A DNA stretch of 64,000 bases from Luzula sylvatica (GCA_946800325.1 OX326957.1:22073007-22137006); one strand, 5' to 3'; shown: positions 48,301-60,814, counted from the stretch's first letter. A program made the numbers and translations. Notes: generated from the sequence alone by a model not told the origin.

Positions 48301-49009
48301 GCAGACTAAAAAGTTACATGTAATATAATATTGGCAACATTCGATGAGGATATATTGCCTGCACCAGTTCATAAAAATGAAAGTTTTAATTTAGATAGAG
48401 AAGTGGCGGTGTATGATGATCCAGGTGGAGAGAAATAGTGTACCTGACAGAGGGTAAAGTTAGGTATAATAATACTGACATAGATTCTTCCGAGCATTTA
48501 ATATTACGTTGACAATACTATTTAATTATACCCGACCCGTTTTGAATGGATCGGATCCAATTATAAAATCCACTAACCATATAACATCCAATATTTTACA
48601 AGTCAAATGTATAAACTAAAAAAAAAAAAAAAGTAATCTTAGTCTCGTTTTGCTCAATATTTGTTTTTTATTTAAAAAATAAGCTAGCATAGTTAGTTTA
48701 TATTTTGTAATATTAATAGAATACGAATCTGCCACGCATATATACTATTTATAATATGCATGAACCCCGTTTTAAACATTTTTTGTTTTTTAATAAGTTC
48801 AAAAATAGGTTTCAAAAAGTTTACCTCAATGCCAACACAACCGTCAACATCGAGAGTAGTTAAGCTCTCCTAACAAGTTTACGACAATTTCTCGATACGG
48901 GAACTCTGATTATTCCAAATAAATTGCAATTCAAATAATAAAATCAATTTTGTGATTTTAGAAATTAATTTTCTTTTCAGTTTACCTGAAAATTTCTAGC
49001 GATGTGCAA

Positions 49010-50272
49010 TACTTCAATAAATATAATTTTACATTTGTCACTACATGGTGACATGTGTCTTGACCAAATTTTTTTTTATTGCAATCTAAATTATACTTAT
49101 GTATGAAAAAAAAATATAATTGATCCTCAAACTCATTACAATATTAGTGACGAAGTGACAAAGTAAATTTATAAGCATTTCTAATTGATTCAATTAAATA
49201 TTAATTGACACGTTTAATAAGCACATCAATAATTTATAATATGTTAATATTAGTAAATGATAGATATAATTTTACCAATGATTTAAATTGCGGCGCAATT
49301 GCGCCGCAATACCGCAAATCGCAATAAATATTCACAAAACGCAACACCGCAACCTGCTATATAGCGCCGCAATATCGCCGCAATATGGCGCAATATGACG
49401 CAATATCGGGGATCATGTGTAAATTATTGTTCAAGCGCAATGGACCGCTATATCGCAATTTAAAACATTGAATTTTACACCTGTCACCACGTGGTGACAC
49501 GTGTCCTCCTTTTTTTCTGTTGCAACCCAAATTATATCCATGTATGAAAGAAAAAATATAATTGACCCTCGAACTCATCATAATATCCTTGATGAGGTGA
49601 CAAAGTAAATTTATTAACATTTCTAATTTACTCAATTAAATGTTAATTGGCACGTTTAATTAACACATCAATAATTTATAATATGTTAATATTAGTAAAT
49701 GTTAATCGACGTGTCAATTCAATTAAACGGTCAATTAAATCGTTAATTAAGTCAATCAATAATACTAATCAACCTACTTAATCTTCTCTTGTTGTCTCAT
49801 CAAGAATGTTATTTTTGTGTTATTTGGGTGACTCGATTGTTAATTTTTGTGGTAAAATTTACAATTGTGTTTTTTATTCTAAAAAAAATGATATTTTTTA
49901 TGTTAATGGATGACATTTTAAATATATATTTCGATTTTATGTATATTATTCATGGTTTTATTTTATTTGTTTTGAAACATTAATTTTGTTTGAATTATAA
50001 CATGTTATATTTTATTTATTTTGTGTGGATTTATAATTATGGACCAATTTCATGGACCCTTATTAATTATAATGCATATATCTATGATAGACAAATTTAA
50101 TGAATCTTTATTAATTATAATGTATTTATTGACATCAATATATTTGCAAACATATAATGATTATATAATTGAGTTTAAACGTAGTCGCGCAAATTTTATT
50201 TAAACAAATTATACAAAAACATTTAAAAAAAGGTATGAAGTCCCGCACAATTGTTGCGCGGGCTATTGTTAG
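49010..50272 (+). mobile_element. Helitron-type element H2 inside exon 10 of copy A
   Basis: Boundaries are defined by the intact paralogue: copy A reads GTGCAA | insert | TTTTGAAC where the intact exon reads GTGCAATTTTGAGC. The insertion falls between A and T, the Helitron target rule. The 3' end has a hairpin (CCCGC...GCGGG) followed by CTATTGTTAG and T. It is 1263 bp with no Rep-helicase. A block of about 245 bp is duplicated directly (about 49018-49262 and 49476-49730) around a small MITE. Related to H1 at 40896-41735. Confidence 0.85.
49276..49470. mobile_element. MITE rich in GCGCCGC motifs, copy 2
   Basis: 195 bp with ends CAATGATTTAAATTGCG and CGCAATTTAAAACATTG forming inverted repeats. 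The interior has GGCGCAATTGCGCC and repeated CGCAATAT blocks. It sits between the two direct repeats inside H2. Relative at 40091-40305. Confidence 0.75.
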
Positions 50273-50768
50273 TTTTGAACAAAGGGAAATTTCGTCCAAA
50301 TCAGTTATTCTTACACACCTTTCATGCATTAGGGTTTAGGGTTTTAAAACAAAATTAATTTATAAATTATTATTACCATGTTAGATTTAGAGAAATTGAA
50401 GGTGTGTTAAGCTATGCATGAAAGCCCATCATCAAAATTCTGAAAATTAACATCAAAATTATTATTTATATATAATAAATTATTATTGTGAAAAATAAAG
50501 TATAACAAACCTGGTTCCCAGAGAAGTCCAAAAATTGCAAATAAAGTGAGCATTTTCGAATAATATGTAACAATCATTTATCTGTTAACTTAACGCACCC
50601 ATTATAAATGGAAAAAAAATTGATCTTAAAATATAATAATATATATTAGGAAAAAAAAAAGTATTTAAAATGTTTTTAATTATATTATACCTGGTAATAT
50701 TTAAGACATGGATATTTATCAGATAGTGGATTCAAACTTTCATCTGTAATATTCTACATATTGAACAA

Positions 50769-50920
50769 TGCCAATGAATCCATAGATTAGTTGGTTTAGC
50801 GTGAAACACAAAAAATCATACGTTATGAGAGGTTGTGGATTCGATCTCTATTGACATCAAAAAAATTAGGTATCAGTAACGAAAACGATCGCTTGTCGAA
50901 TACCATTAAAAAAAAAGTAA
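50769..50920 (+). mobile_element. tRNA-derived SINE with empty site in paralogue
   Basis: 152 bp with a Pol III A-box-like TAGTTGGTTTAGCG and a B-box-like GGTTGTGGATTCGATCTC, ending in an A-rich tail. A perfect 10-bp target duplication TATTGAACAA lies at 50759-50768 and 50921-50930. The intact paralogue has a single TATTGAACAA at about 57145, followed by the same sequence, which confirms the insertion. Confidence 0.9.
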
Positions 50921-51146
50921 TATTGAACAAATAAAAATAGTAATATTGTACATATTTGAGAAATTCGTACACTTCCGGACAAAGCAATTATACAAAAACG
51001 AAGAGCCCATTTAACCGTCTGCGTAAACGGTTCCTCGAATTTAGTAAGACATTGAAAGTGTTTTCAAATATTTCGGTATTAAAACTGAAGTGGTGTAAGT
51101 TTCCCAAAGTACTCCCATAACTTCCATCACACTCTAAGCTTATAAC

Positions 51147-51273
51147 CTATGTTGCTCGGATACGGCGATACGGTTATGCGTATTGAATACGGCGATACGA
51201 CAATTTAATATATGATTTATGATACTATCGGATACGGATAGATTTTGATTTTTCGAAGTATCCGCGCAACATA
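51147..51273. mobile_element. Mutator-like MITE, CTATGTT family, short copy
   Basis: 127 bp, CTATGTTGCTCGGATAC...GTATCCGCGCAACATA, with a perfect 9-bp target duplication GCTTATAAC at 51138-51146 and 51274-51282. Contains repeated ATACGGCGATACG. A longer relative is at 63357-63923. Confidence 0.92.
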
Positions 51274-51788
51274 GCTTATAACTCCATTCTCCAACTTCTC
51301 AAATTTTTGCTTACGACCAGGAATATTGAAACAATACCAATCCCCATTGAGAATTTTTTTTTCCTCTCTAAGGTTTTTGATAACTTTAGAAATTTGGGTT
51401 CTTGTTCGCAAAATCATAGAATGAAAATTCGATCTATATATGCGTCGAATACGCTCGGTGAAATGCACTTATTTATCCATCAATTTACCCTATATCTTAG
51501 AAATAAAATGATAAAAAAATAGTAATTTTCACCAAACATATATTTAATTTTTATAACTTGTTTAGCTTATAATTCAAATATTATAGATTCCTGATTTAGA
51601 GAGAATATGAGTTTTAACAATAATACACAAGGAGCGGAGCTTATCCTATGCTCATTGGATGATATCATGTCCACGTACCTTTCTATCCGTTGGATTCAAT
51701 TATGATACAAATTTGATTTAATTGACTTAACTAACATTTAACACTCCGTCTAATTACTATTTTCCTGTTTTGGAAAGAGCCATCGAAA

Positions 51789-51836
<48 letters not shown>

Positions 51837-51837
51837 C
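51789..51837. repeat. Compound CT/AC microsatellite
   Basis: A TC run followed directly by an AC run. Confidence 0.95.
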
Positions 51838-52359
51838 CCGTTCTGTGCTCCGTGAAGATTTAATTACATGAACTAGTTATTCTCTCATGTCACTCATCCC
51901 TCCGTCGTTACAAAATCACGTTATTCATGCCTTCTTCAGTTCTTTAAGAAGAATCAATGCATTCTATAAAAAAATTTATCCATCACTTGTTTGAACAAGT
52001 GTGCACGGATTTGTGTATCAATTAGTTTAGTTTTGAAGACTCGATTTGCCTGCATGCTACTATTTTTTTTCTTTCGAGATTCACTTTTGAGGACTTGAGT
52101 GAGAATGAGTCTGGTACGAAATTGATTGGAAATGAAAGGAAATTTTTCTCACAAAAAGAACTTTTATATGTTGATCGAAAAATAAGCTTTTTTTTTGCAC
52201 TGTCCTTTTGCATCTTGTTTAATTGAGGATTTAGAGCAGGTTCGTGAAAAGAGTTAGGGACAGAGGAGAAGAGAGAAGTGTGAAGGAAGAGTTGATGAGA
52301 GGGCAATTACAAGAAAAAGAGAAAATGAAAAGACAAAAGAGAGACATGATCATTGAGAG

Positions 52360-52653
52360 CAATGGCGGATCCAGAGGGGGATGAGCGGGAGGCCCCCCCC
52401 CCCCCTCCCATGAAATCGAAAACGAAAATATTAGTGAGGTAGAAGGTAAATTCGCTAGTTTCAAAAGTAATAATTATAATAAATTTGTTTTTATTCCACA
52501 AATGCTAAAATAGTGTAGTGGTAAAACATGTGTTTAGGTAGTGTGAGGTCTTGAGTTCAAAATCCTCAAGTTACATATTTTGAATTTTCTTTCTAATCCG
52601 GCCCCTCTATAAAATCCGGCCTTCTCTATATATCGATCATGGATCTGTCTCTG
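52360..52653. mobile_element. hAT MITE containing a C13 run and a tRNA-like segment
   Basis: 294 bp with ends CAATGGCGGATCCA and TGGATCTGTCTCTG (inverted, imperfect). A perfect 8-bp target duplication ATTGAGAG lies at 52352-52359 and 52654-52661. A run of 13 C lies at 52393-52405. At about 52510-52572 an A-box-like TAGTGTAGTGGTAA and a B-box-like TTGAGTTCAAAATCC suggest a Pol III-type internal promoter remnant. The ends recall those of the larger hAT at 41743-43531. Confidence 0.88.
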
Positions 52654-53319
52654 ATTGAGAGGGATGAGATTACTAATTAATGCTTCGTATCTTTCGAGAG
52701 AGATATTCCCGAAATGGAGAATACCTTACTTATTATATTATGTTAGACGGAAAATTTCAACAAGGGTTAACTTCATTATTTCAAAGAGATACCATGATCA
52801 AATCCAACGGCTCTGAAAATATGCTAACCTGATCTTGTCTGATGGGCATCGGACAAGCTCCACTCCCAAGTCCCAATACAGAAAATGAGTTTTAGCATTA
52901 AAGCAGAAAATGTGCTTTTGCATTAATCTTAACGCTCTCTTTTAATATTAAGACTAATAGATTTTGGATGGAGTCCAAAGCCATGTGGAGAAATCTTTGT
53001 AAAAAAAAACAACCGGAAGATAAAGTTTTCTGAATATTTGTAGAAAAAAACAAATAAGGATATTAAATCGAAAGAAACAAATTGAAAAAAATAAATCGAA
53101 AGAAGTTTTCAGGCGTTGAACAAAAAAGCATCGAACAAAATTAATAATTAATATATTAGTTCATGGTTTGACATATTTATTGGATGTTCAATTAACATTT
53201 AAAATATTTAAATTATAAATAAAAATATTAAATCATGTATTTATTAGTTGATTTTTAAGGTGTTATTCCAGATACACGTGCTTATCTATCTATATACTAA
53301 TGCAAGGGGATTTGCTGCC

Positions 53320-54385
53320 TCCTGGTGCAGCCACGTCACCAGGGCCTATTCGTAAAAAAAAAAAAAAAATTTACATTTTGGTCCTTTTTGATTTACAAGT
53401 TAGTCCTTTTTTTAAAAAAAAAATTACATTTTGGTCCTTTTGTTTTACATTTTGGTCCTTTATATTTGCATTTTGGTCCTTCGAAGTTTTAATATTCACA
53501 TTTTGGTCCAGGGGCCTCAAATTGGTCCTGTTTTTTAAAAAAAATTACATTTTGGTCATTCTTTATCACATTTCGGTCCTTTATATTTGCATTTTGGTCC
53601 TTTTTTCGAAAAAAATTACATTTTGATCCTTTTTTTTACATTTTGGTCCTTTATATTTGCATTTTGGCCCTTCGAAGTTTTGAAATTTACATTTTAGTCC
53701 AGGCAGCCACGTCACCAGGGGTCTATTTGTAAAAAAAAAATATTTTTTTTATATTTTGGTCCTTTTTGATTTACAAATTGGTCCTTTTTTTTAAAAAAAA
53801 AATTACATTTTGGTCCTTCATTTTTACATTTTGGTCCTTTATATTTGCATTTTGGTCCTTCGAAATTTTAATATTCACATTTTGGTCCAGGGGCCTCAAA
53901 TTGGTCCTGTTTTTTAAAACAAATTACATTTTGGCCTTTTTTATCACATTTCGGTCCTTTATATTTGCATTTTGGTCCTTCGAAGTTTTAAAATTTACAT
54001 TTTGGTCCTTTATTATTTTTCTGGCCTGGTGCAGCCACGTCACCAGGGGCCTATTTGTAAAAAAAAAAATTTGTTTTACTTTTTGGTCCTTTTTGATTTA
54101 CAAATTGGTCATTTTTTCGAAAAAAATTTACATTTTGGTCCTTTTTATTTACAAATTGGTCCTTTTTTCGAAAAAAAATTACATTTAGGTTCTTTTTCTC
54201 ATTTTGGTCCTTTATATTTGCATTTTGGCACTTCGAAGTTTTGAAATTTACATTTTAGTCCAGGGGCCTCAAATTGGTCATATTTTTTAAAAAAAATTAT
54301 ATTTTTGTCCTTTTTTCACATTTTGGTCCTTTATATTTGCATTTTTGTCCTCCGAAGTTTTAAAATTTACATTTTGGTCCTTTAT
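53320..54385 (+). repeat. Hierarchical tandem repeat of a CATTTTGGTCCTTT motif
   Basis: A short unit close to ACATTTTGGTCCTTTWTATTT repeats dozens of times. At a higher level the block starting GCAGCCACGTCACCAGGG then CTATTYGTAAAAAAAA recurs at about 53328, 53705 and 54031, giving three longer units of about 330-380 bp. Reading frames across it (ILVLF...KKK repeats) are by-products of the repeat. Confidence 0.88.
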
Positions 54386-54389
54386 TATT

Positions 54390-54893
54390 TTTCTTGAAAA
54401 ACTAAAATAAAATTATAATAAGTTCAACAATATTAATAAAAGAACGTCTTGCAAATATTTAAAAATAAAATATCACAAAACTATTAAAAAATACATAAAA
54501 AGAAAACTAAAATAAAAAATAGATGTTTAAATAGATATTTTCTATGAATATATTTGCAAGGTGTTTATTTATTATCATTTAATGTTAGTTTTTTTATGAA
54601 TAAAGAATGTAATATTAAAATTATATAAACAAAATATGTAATAATTTAAATTTTTTTAAATCACTACGTGTTAAGAAGTGTTTATGAATTTTCTTAAAAT
54701 TAATAAAAAATAACAAAAATAAGTTTTAATTATTACATATGAGATTTGGAGGGTATTTTGGAAAAAAAAAATTAATATCATCCATAAGGAGTATTTTAAA
54801 ATAAAAGTTTGGTAAAGAGTTTTTTTTTTTGGGAGTTTACGAAAAGATAGAGAATTTTTTATAATATCCAAAAAAAATTAGGGGGTTAAAAAT
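54390..54893 (-). mobile_element. Mutator-like MITE fragment in the Helitron
   Basis: Inverted, diverged relative of 34322-35165. It has the complement of CCAAAATACCC with ATTACATATGA, TAATATCATCCATAAGGAGTA, and an outer arm GATAGAGAATTTTTTATAATAT. The opposite outer arm is missing. Confidence 0.6.
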
Positions 54894-55735
54894 ATACCAA
54901 ATCATGGATGTGCGAATAATCATGACATAATTTAAATTAAAAGATTCGAACGAAGCGGTTAGCGATGACATCGTCAAACTTTGTTGTTGGCTGACCACAC
55001 AAAGGACGAAAAATATTTGTACTAAATATGTAGCGAAATTAAAGATTTGTGAAATTAAAAACACTCTTTTTTTCAGCAATGTTTTCTGAACTATTATGTT
55101 CTTAATAAATTTCATGACGACTCATTCGTTCTTTTTCCTTATTTTACTTATGAAGTATAAAATATAGATAATTTTTTTAGCAATAACCGTTTGAATTATT
55201 CAAGAAATCCGGCTCTTAAAATTAAAATTTTCAAACGATTTTTGCTACAAAATTTCACTCGCACACAACACACTAAATTACACATATAATAATGATTACA
55301 AAAAGAAAGTCACATACACAAAACGAACAACAATTTTTTTCAACTACATTACTTATAAACCCGAACAGCCCCGTGCAATTGCGCGGGGTAATGCTAGTGT
55401 AGAAATAAAGGGCCGCATACTAAAAGTTATAATATATTCCCTGCACACGGTTCACCGTAACATAATGGAGTTTCCCAAAAACAATTGCGGTGTATAGTGT
55501 AGAGTTGGGTATAATAATACTGACCTAGATTCTTCCGAGCATTTAATGTTACATTGACAATACTATTTAATTATTCCCGACCCGTTTGGTATGGGCCGGA
55601 TCCAATCATAAAATCCACTAACCATACAACATCCAATATTTTACAAGAAAATATTATTATGTTCTAATAAAATTGAATTTCAAAAATATTTGCCTTCTAT
55701 TCAGCAAATGCTCCTCGCTTGACCGAAATAAATTC

Positions 55736-58184
55736 TTAGCTGTGAACTTTGAAACAAGTCAGGCGAGGGAATAACTTGAGCAAATCATCACGGCTCCTCC
55801 TCTGAATAAAAAAAAAAAACAAAAAAAAAAAATTTGTTTTCTTGCTTTTTATTAAAAAATAAGTGTTTTGCTAGAATAAGCTAGCATGGTAAACTTGTGT
55901 TAGTTTATATTTTATTGTGTTAATATAAATCCCATGCAAATATACTATTTATGATATGCATACATCATTTTTTAAATCAATGGTGCTTGTTTCAGTATCA
56001 ATTTCAAATTAATTATTACTAGAAATTTTTCGTTGGTAATATACTATTTCATGCATCGATATATCATCTTCAGTGTTAATGCATCATTGACAGTGTCAAT
56101 ATATTCCAATTTTAATGTTAATACATCATTAATGCTAATAAACGGGCATGAGAAAAACAATCTAATTTGTACATGAAGCTGGCATGAGAAATTCTTATTG
56201 GATGTAATTCCAATGGGTTGGTTGATTATATCCAATAAGAAGCTGCCATGTCAGCTTTGAGTAAATTTTTTTGTCAATAAGCCGAAAAATAGGTTTCGAA
56301 AAGTTTACCTTGATGCCAACACAACCATTAACGTCGAGAGTAGTTAGACTCTCTGAACAAGTTTTCGACAATGCCTCGATACAATTATCCGTAACTCCAA
56401 TTATTCCAAATAAACTGCAATTCGCGCATAATAAAATCAATCTTATAAGTTTAGAAATTAATTTCATTTTTATTTTACCTGAGAAATTCTAGGGACGTGC
56501 AATTTTGAGCAAGGGAAATTACGCCCGAATCAGTTATTTGTACACACCTGTGATGCAATTAGGGTTTAGGGCTTAGGGTTTTAAAGCAAAAATAATTGAT
56601 AAATTAATTATTACCATGTTAAATTTAAGGAAATTAAGTGCGTGTGTTTAGCTATGCATGAAAGCCCTTCATCGGTCAAATTCTAAAAATTAACATCAAA
56701 ATTGTTATTTATATATTATAAATAATTATTGTGAAAAATAAAGTATACCAAACCTGGTTCCCACAGAAGTCCAAAAATTTCAAATTGTATAATGAACCCA
56801 TTTGCGTATAAACCGTTTCTGTAAAACTGAAAAAAAAAAAAAAAAAATTGTGTAAAATTTTATGAAGAGGGGGTATAATTGTAAATATACCTCGAGAGAG
56901 CATAAAGATTCAAGGATTGAAGAGAAGAGCATTTTCGAATAATATGTAGCAATCCTTTATCTGTTAACTTAACGCACCTATTATACACAGAAAAAAAATT
57001 GATATTAAAATGTAATAATATATATTAGGAAAAAAAGGTATTTAAATTGTATTTAATTATATTATACCTGGTAATATTTAAGTCCTCAAGACATGGATAT
57101 TTATCAGATATTAGTACCAAACTTTCATCTGTAATATTCTACATATTGAACAAATAAAATAGTAATGATTATGATGATATATTTATAATATAATAATTCA
57201 AAAATATGAATCAAATGACAAATAATTTTTTAATTTTTAATTTTTACCTTACAACCACTCAAATTAAGGTTGAATATATGATCGCAATTATTCACTATAT
57301 GCTTTATACTTGAATCTGTTAACCTAAATCAACAATAAAAACCCTTTAACTAAAATTTGTAAAATTATACTAAAATAGAAAAAATAAGGTCATATTAAAA
57401 TGATATATATAAATAAGCGATTAACTTACCCGACATTCCAATATAACGAGATAAAATGAAGATTCGGGCATGTACTGGTTATGGCTTCGATTCCTTTATC
57501 AGAAATCTTTTGACAAGCATTTAGATTTAGGGTTTCTAATCCTTTTAGTGATTCAAATCCCTGCATTAAATTGATGCAAAAATCAATAATAATAGATCAA
57601 ATTTGAGTACAAGGAATTAAGTAGATAAATTTGAGATTCAAAATGAGGATATATTATATAAATACCTTTGTTTTAAGATCAAGAAGATGTCTGTCTTCGA
57701 TATCTTGAGCGAATTCCAAGTTAATTACTTTGATATTTTGGTATCTTGTCTAAAACACGAAATGAAACATAGCATTTAAAGCACTTCAGATTATACGAGA
57801 AGAATTCAAAAGGATTATTGAAGCTCAAGGAATGAAATTGTACTAGTGAAAGAGCCGAAATGAGGCGATCTCCTGCTCGTTTTGCTTCGTGAAAGTCGAG
57901 AACCTGGTATGCAGATTGAATTATTACAGTGAAAAAGTTCTTTTAAATCAGTTCAAATTGAAGGTTCAAATGCAAAAAGAAAGTGAAATTCGGACTGTGA
58001 GATCTAGAAAAATGAAATATGACAGAACCTTCCAGAGCTGAGCATCGGAGAGAAGGGCATGATAGCACCAAGGACTCACGAGGAGAAGAGCATAGAGATC
58101 CCTCTGGTTCAGTCTAGCGCCGACGATGGCCATCGCTTTGGGCACCGTCTCTCTGCACCACGTCTCTCCTTCTTCGCCCGCCAT
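55736..58184 (-). CDS. F-box/LRR (RNI-like) protein, orthologue of Arabidopsis At3g58530 type
   Basis: Twelve exons on the minus strand: 58029-58184, 57844-57903, 57666-57749, 57430-57560, 57248-57323, 57068-57138, 56891-56977, 56754-56826, 56615-56682, 56479-56547, 56309-56414, 55736-55801. All are GT-AG and the phases close to 348 residues. The N-terminal F-box-like segment (about 8-52) contains ETVPKAMAIVGARLNQRDLY and VSPWCYHALLSDAQLW. Leucine-rich repeats of about 26 residues then run from INLEFAQD through LETLNLNACQKISDKGIEAI, LNLSGCK, LNITRCVKLTDKGL, LQSLNLYALS, LKFLDFCG and LISLNLTWCVQITDSGV to LFGIIGVTDNCIEALSKTC and LTTLDVNGCVGI. The C-terminus is RLTCFKVHS. The family recruits targets to an SCF ubiquitin ligase; the substrate is unknown. 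Exon 8 uses the CAG acceptor at 56827-56829; using the next AG would break the frame. Confidence 0.95.
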
Positions 58185-59654
58185 TGTTTCACTCCCTCGA
58201 CTCGTAGACTCGCAGTGATACATGTATACAACACATAATCCGGGATTTCTATTCCCGTGTTAACACATATAATCAGGTTCTGTATGATCCAGGATTTCAA
58301 ATCTCGGGTTTGGGCTTGGGCTTATTATTAATGGACCTTTCACTTGTTACTAATTACTAATTTTAATATTTAATATTTAGCATAAACATTCTTATATTTT
58401 TTAAATATACAATACATGCAAAAAAAAAAAGCATGACATGTCATGCAAATTTATATATTTTTTGAAAGTATAGTACATGCAAAAAACATGACATTTCATG
58501 CAAATTTAGTGTCTTCACACATAAGACTGGGTGATATAAAAAGGAGTTACTCATTCGAGCATTTTCGAAAAATCTACTGAACATATTATGTTCAAATGAA
58601 AATAGTAATTAGCGATATTTTTAGGTGAAATATTGGAGAAAATCAGTTCTAATGTCACGAAATGTATTTTTGGTGATATATTATAGATCGGTAGCCGCAA
58701 AAGGACTGAAGTACTCGTTCATGTTATTCTTCTAGTCGATTGTGGAAAACATTCGTCGCGCACAATCAAGTATAGATCTATTTATGTGTCTTTATTCAGC
58801 GGTAAATTGATCGGATTAGTTTTATTCATCTATAATTGAACATTAAGGATCAAATCAAATTCAAAGGGTATCGTCATAAATATGAAAAATACCATGTAAC
58901 TGAGGAAAACTTCGGACATAATCTTCTTCAAAAAAAATTGGACAAATATCTTGTTGAGATGAAGTTCACCATCGAACATCGTTACCGTCACCACGTTTTT
59001 TCTTATACTTGATGATGAATCTTTAGATATAAACTTATTTGTTTCTTTTAATATACTTGTTCGTTGTCGAATTTGAATCATGTATGTGTTTGGGAAACAT
59101 TATAGAGGAGTATCTCTTTGAAATAATATTTATTTGTATTTTCGTTCGAATTTATTGATAAAGCCTCGTTCGGTAAATCGTATAATAGAAGAATTGGTGT
59201 AAATCGTATAATAGAGAATAGTAATTATTTTTTCCATTCCATATTTGTTTGGCAAATTCAATGTAATAATTTGAATGATCAAAGTACTCTTATTAGCTAT
59301 TTTCATCAATTAACATCACTGAAAAAATTAAATAACAAAAATTACCATACAAATTTAATAACATGGAATGATATCCTTTGTTAAGAAGTAACATAAAAAA
59401 TATACAAATAAACAAATAAATATACTACAATACTATCTTAACATTATAATATTACAATTCAATTACAATAATATACTCACGATGCAAATACAAAAATGCT
59501 TGATCTCCCCAATTAAAACACAAATTCTTCACCTTTTGATTATTACTGAAAAGTTTTGCATATAATATGCCCCGCTTAATTTTTCCCTTAAAAATCACTT
59601 CGGGACTGGATTTGTGCTTAATTTCGGCGGTTCTAGTCTTTTTTATACAAAATA
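58185..59654. other. Promoter region of the F-box gene and intergenic DNA
   Basis: 58185-58880 is shared, diverged, with the region upstream of copy C (61069-61740), so it is the duplicated promoter. 58880-59654 is AT-rich with no gene. Confidence 0.6.
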
Positions 59655-60405
59655 GGGGAATTTTTCAAAATCCCCTTAACTATTCTGCAAATTATAAAAA
59701 ACTCCTCATCTTTTTAGAAAACCTCCTCTCAAAAACACCCTATATTTTTTGTTTCTTCGAAAAAATCCTAACATTTTTATATTCCTTCAAAAAAGTAAAA
59801 CCCCTATTTTTTGTTATGTTTTTAAAAATGACCATTATCCCCTCATAATTTTATTTTATAAATCTCTATAATTTCATAAATAATAAATATCTATTAAACT
59901 ATTACAAAAAAATAAAAATAAAATGTTAAAAAATATATAATACATAGATATTGAAATATTATAATAATTAATACATCGATATTAACATATTATAATAAAT
60001 AATACATTGATATTAAAATATCATTTTCAACAATTATTAATATTTTAATATCTATGTAGTGTTTATTATAATATTATAATATCTATGTATTATTTATAAT
60101 AATAATTTAATATCTATGTATTATTTATTATAATATTTTAATATATGTGTATTATTTATTTTTTGTATTTTAATATTTATTTATTATTATTAAATTATGG
60201 ATATTTATAAAATAAAATTATGAAAAGGGGTATAATGGTTATTTTCAAAATCATAACAAAAATATAGGGGATTTTTGAGGGAATCTAAAAATGTTAGGAG
60301 TTTTTGGAGGAAATAAAAAATATAAAGAGTTTTTGAGAGAATATAAAAAAATAGGGGGTTTTCCATAATCTCCAAAACAATTATGGGGTTTTTGAATAAT
60401 TCCCC
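59655..60405. mobile_element. Mutator-like foldback element
   Basis: 751 bp with inverted arms of about 220 bp: GGGGAATTTTTCAAAATCCCC on the left, GGGGTTTTTGAATAATTCCCC on the right, and inner blocks such as CCCCTCATAATTTTATTTTAT with its complement. A perfect 9-bp target duplication TACAAAATA lies at 59646-59654 and 60406-60414. The centre is repeated TATTATAATATTTTAATATCTATG. No transposase. Confidence 0.92.
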
Positions 60406-60814
60406 TACAAAATATCATACTTAAATATTTAAATTTAATAGTAATCAATTACAATATGCTACTCAAACCATCTTTTTTATTATTGATTTTCATTTATTAA
60501 ATTTGTTTGTACAATTGCCTAGTCTAAATAATACAAAAATAAAATAAAATAATATTATCGGTGTAATTTTACATACATACTTTGCAAAATTTACAAAATT
60601 CCTTTCTTACAAGATTCCGATTCTAAATCACTTCAAAAACCTATTTTAAAATTTGTAAATAATACACATGTGTCCAACTCTACCGGTACAATCGCACAAC
60701 TACACAATTCATTTGCCAACTAGCGAGCGTCGAGCGATTTCTGATTAATCTCGATTAATCATCCTTGGCGCTTAATGGTCCCCTGCCGACTAGCGAGCGT
60801 CGAGCGATTTCTGT

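Larger units (their letters stand above)
48300..50945 (-). pseudogene. Truncated F-box/LRR gene copy A (exons 6-11), with insertions
   Basis: The segment is homologous to 55408-57165 of the intact gene. The downstream flank matches (TTCTTCCGAGCATTTAAT at about 48491 and 55534), exon 12 is deleted, and exon 11 is present with small deletions (about 48837-48935). Exon 10 is split by a Helitron (48984-49009 and 50273-50312) and exon 9 is at about 50376-50442. Exons 8 and 7 are fused by a deletion that removed most of intron 7 and part of exon 8 (about 50514-50600), and exon 6 is at about 50690-50755. The homology ends soon after a SINE insertion. Frameshifts and missing exons rule out a functional product. 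Confidence 0.9.
51283..53284. other. Intergenic region between copy A and the Helitron
   Basis: Apart from the microsatellite and the hAT MITE at 52360-52653, nothing with gene character was found. Short frames at 51307-51522 and 52022-52306 lack similarity and codon structure. Confidence 0.55.
53285..55397 (+). mobile_element. Non-autonomous Helitron
   Basis: The 5' end TCTATCTATATACTAATGC follows an A. The 3' end has an 8-bp GC hairpin CCCCGTGC-AATT-GCGCGGGG (55369-55388), a 5-nt spacer TAATG and CTAG (55394-55397), followed by T. This is the canonical plant Helitron layout with A|T insertion. The interior holds a degenerate minisatellite (53320-54385) and a Mutator-like MITE fragment (54390-54893). 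No Rep-helicase. It lies just beyond the 3' end of the intact F-box gene. Confidence 0.82.

Noticed and set aside
53300..54244. Long overlapping frames with FWSF/ILVLF repeats
   Set aside because: They arise from the CATTTTGGTCC tandem repeat inside a Helitron and are not genes.
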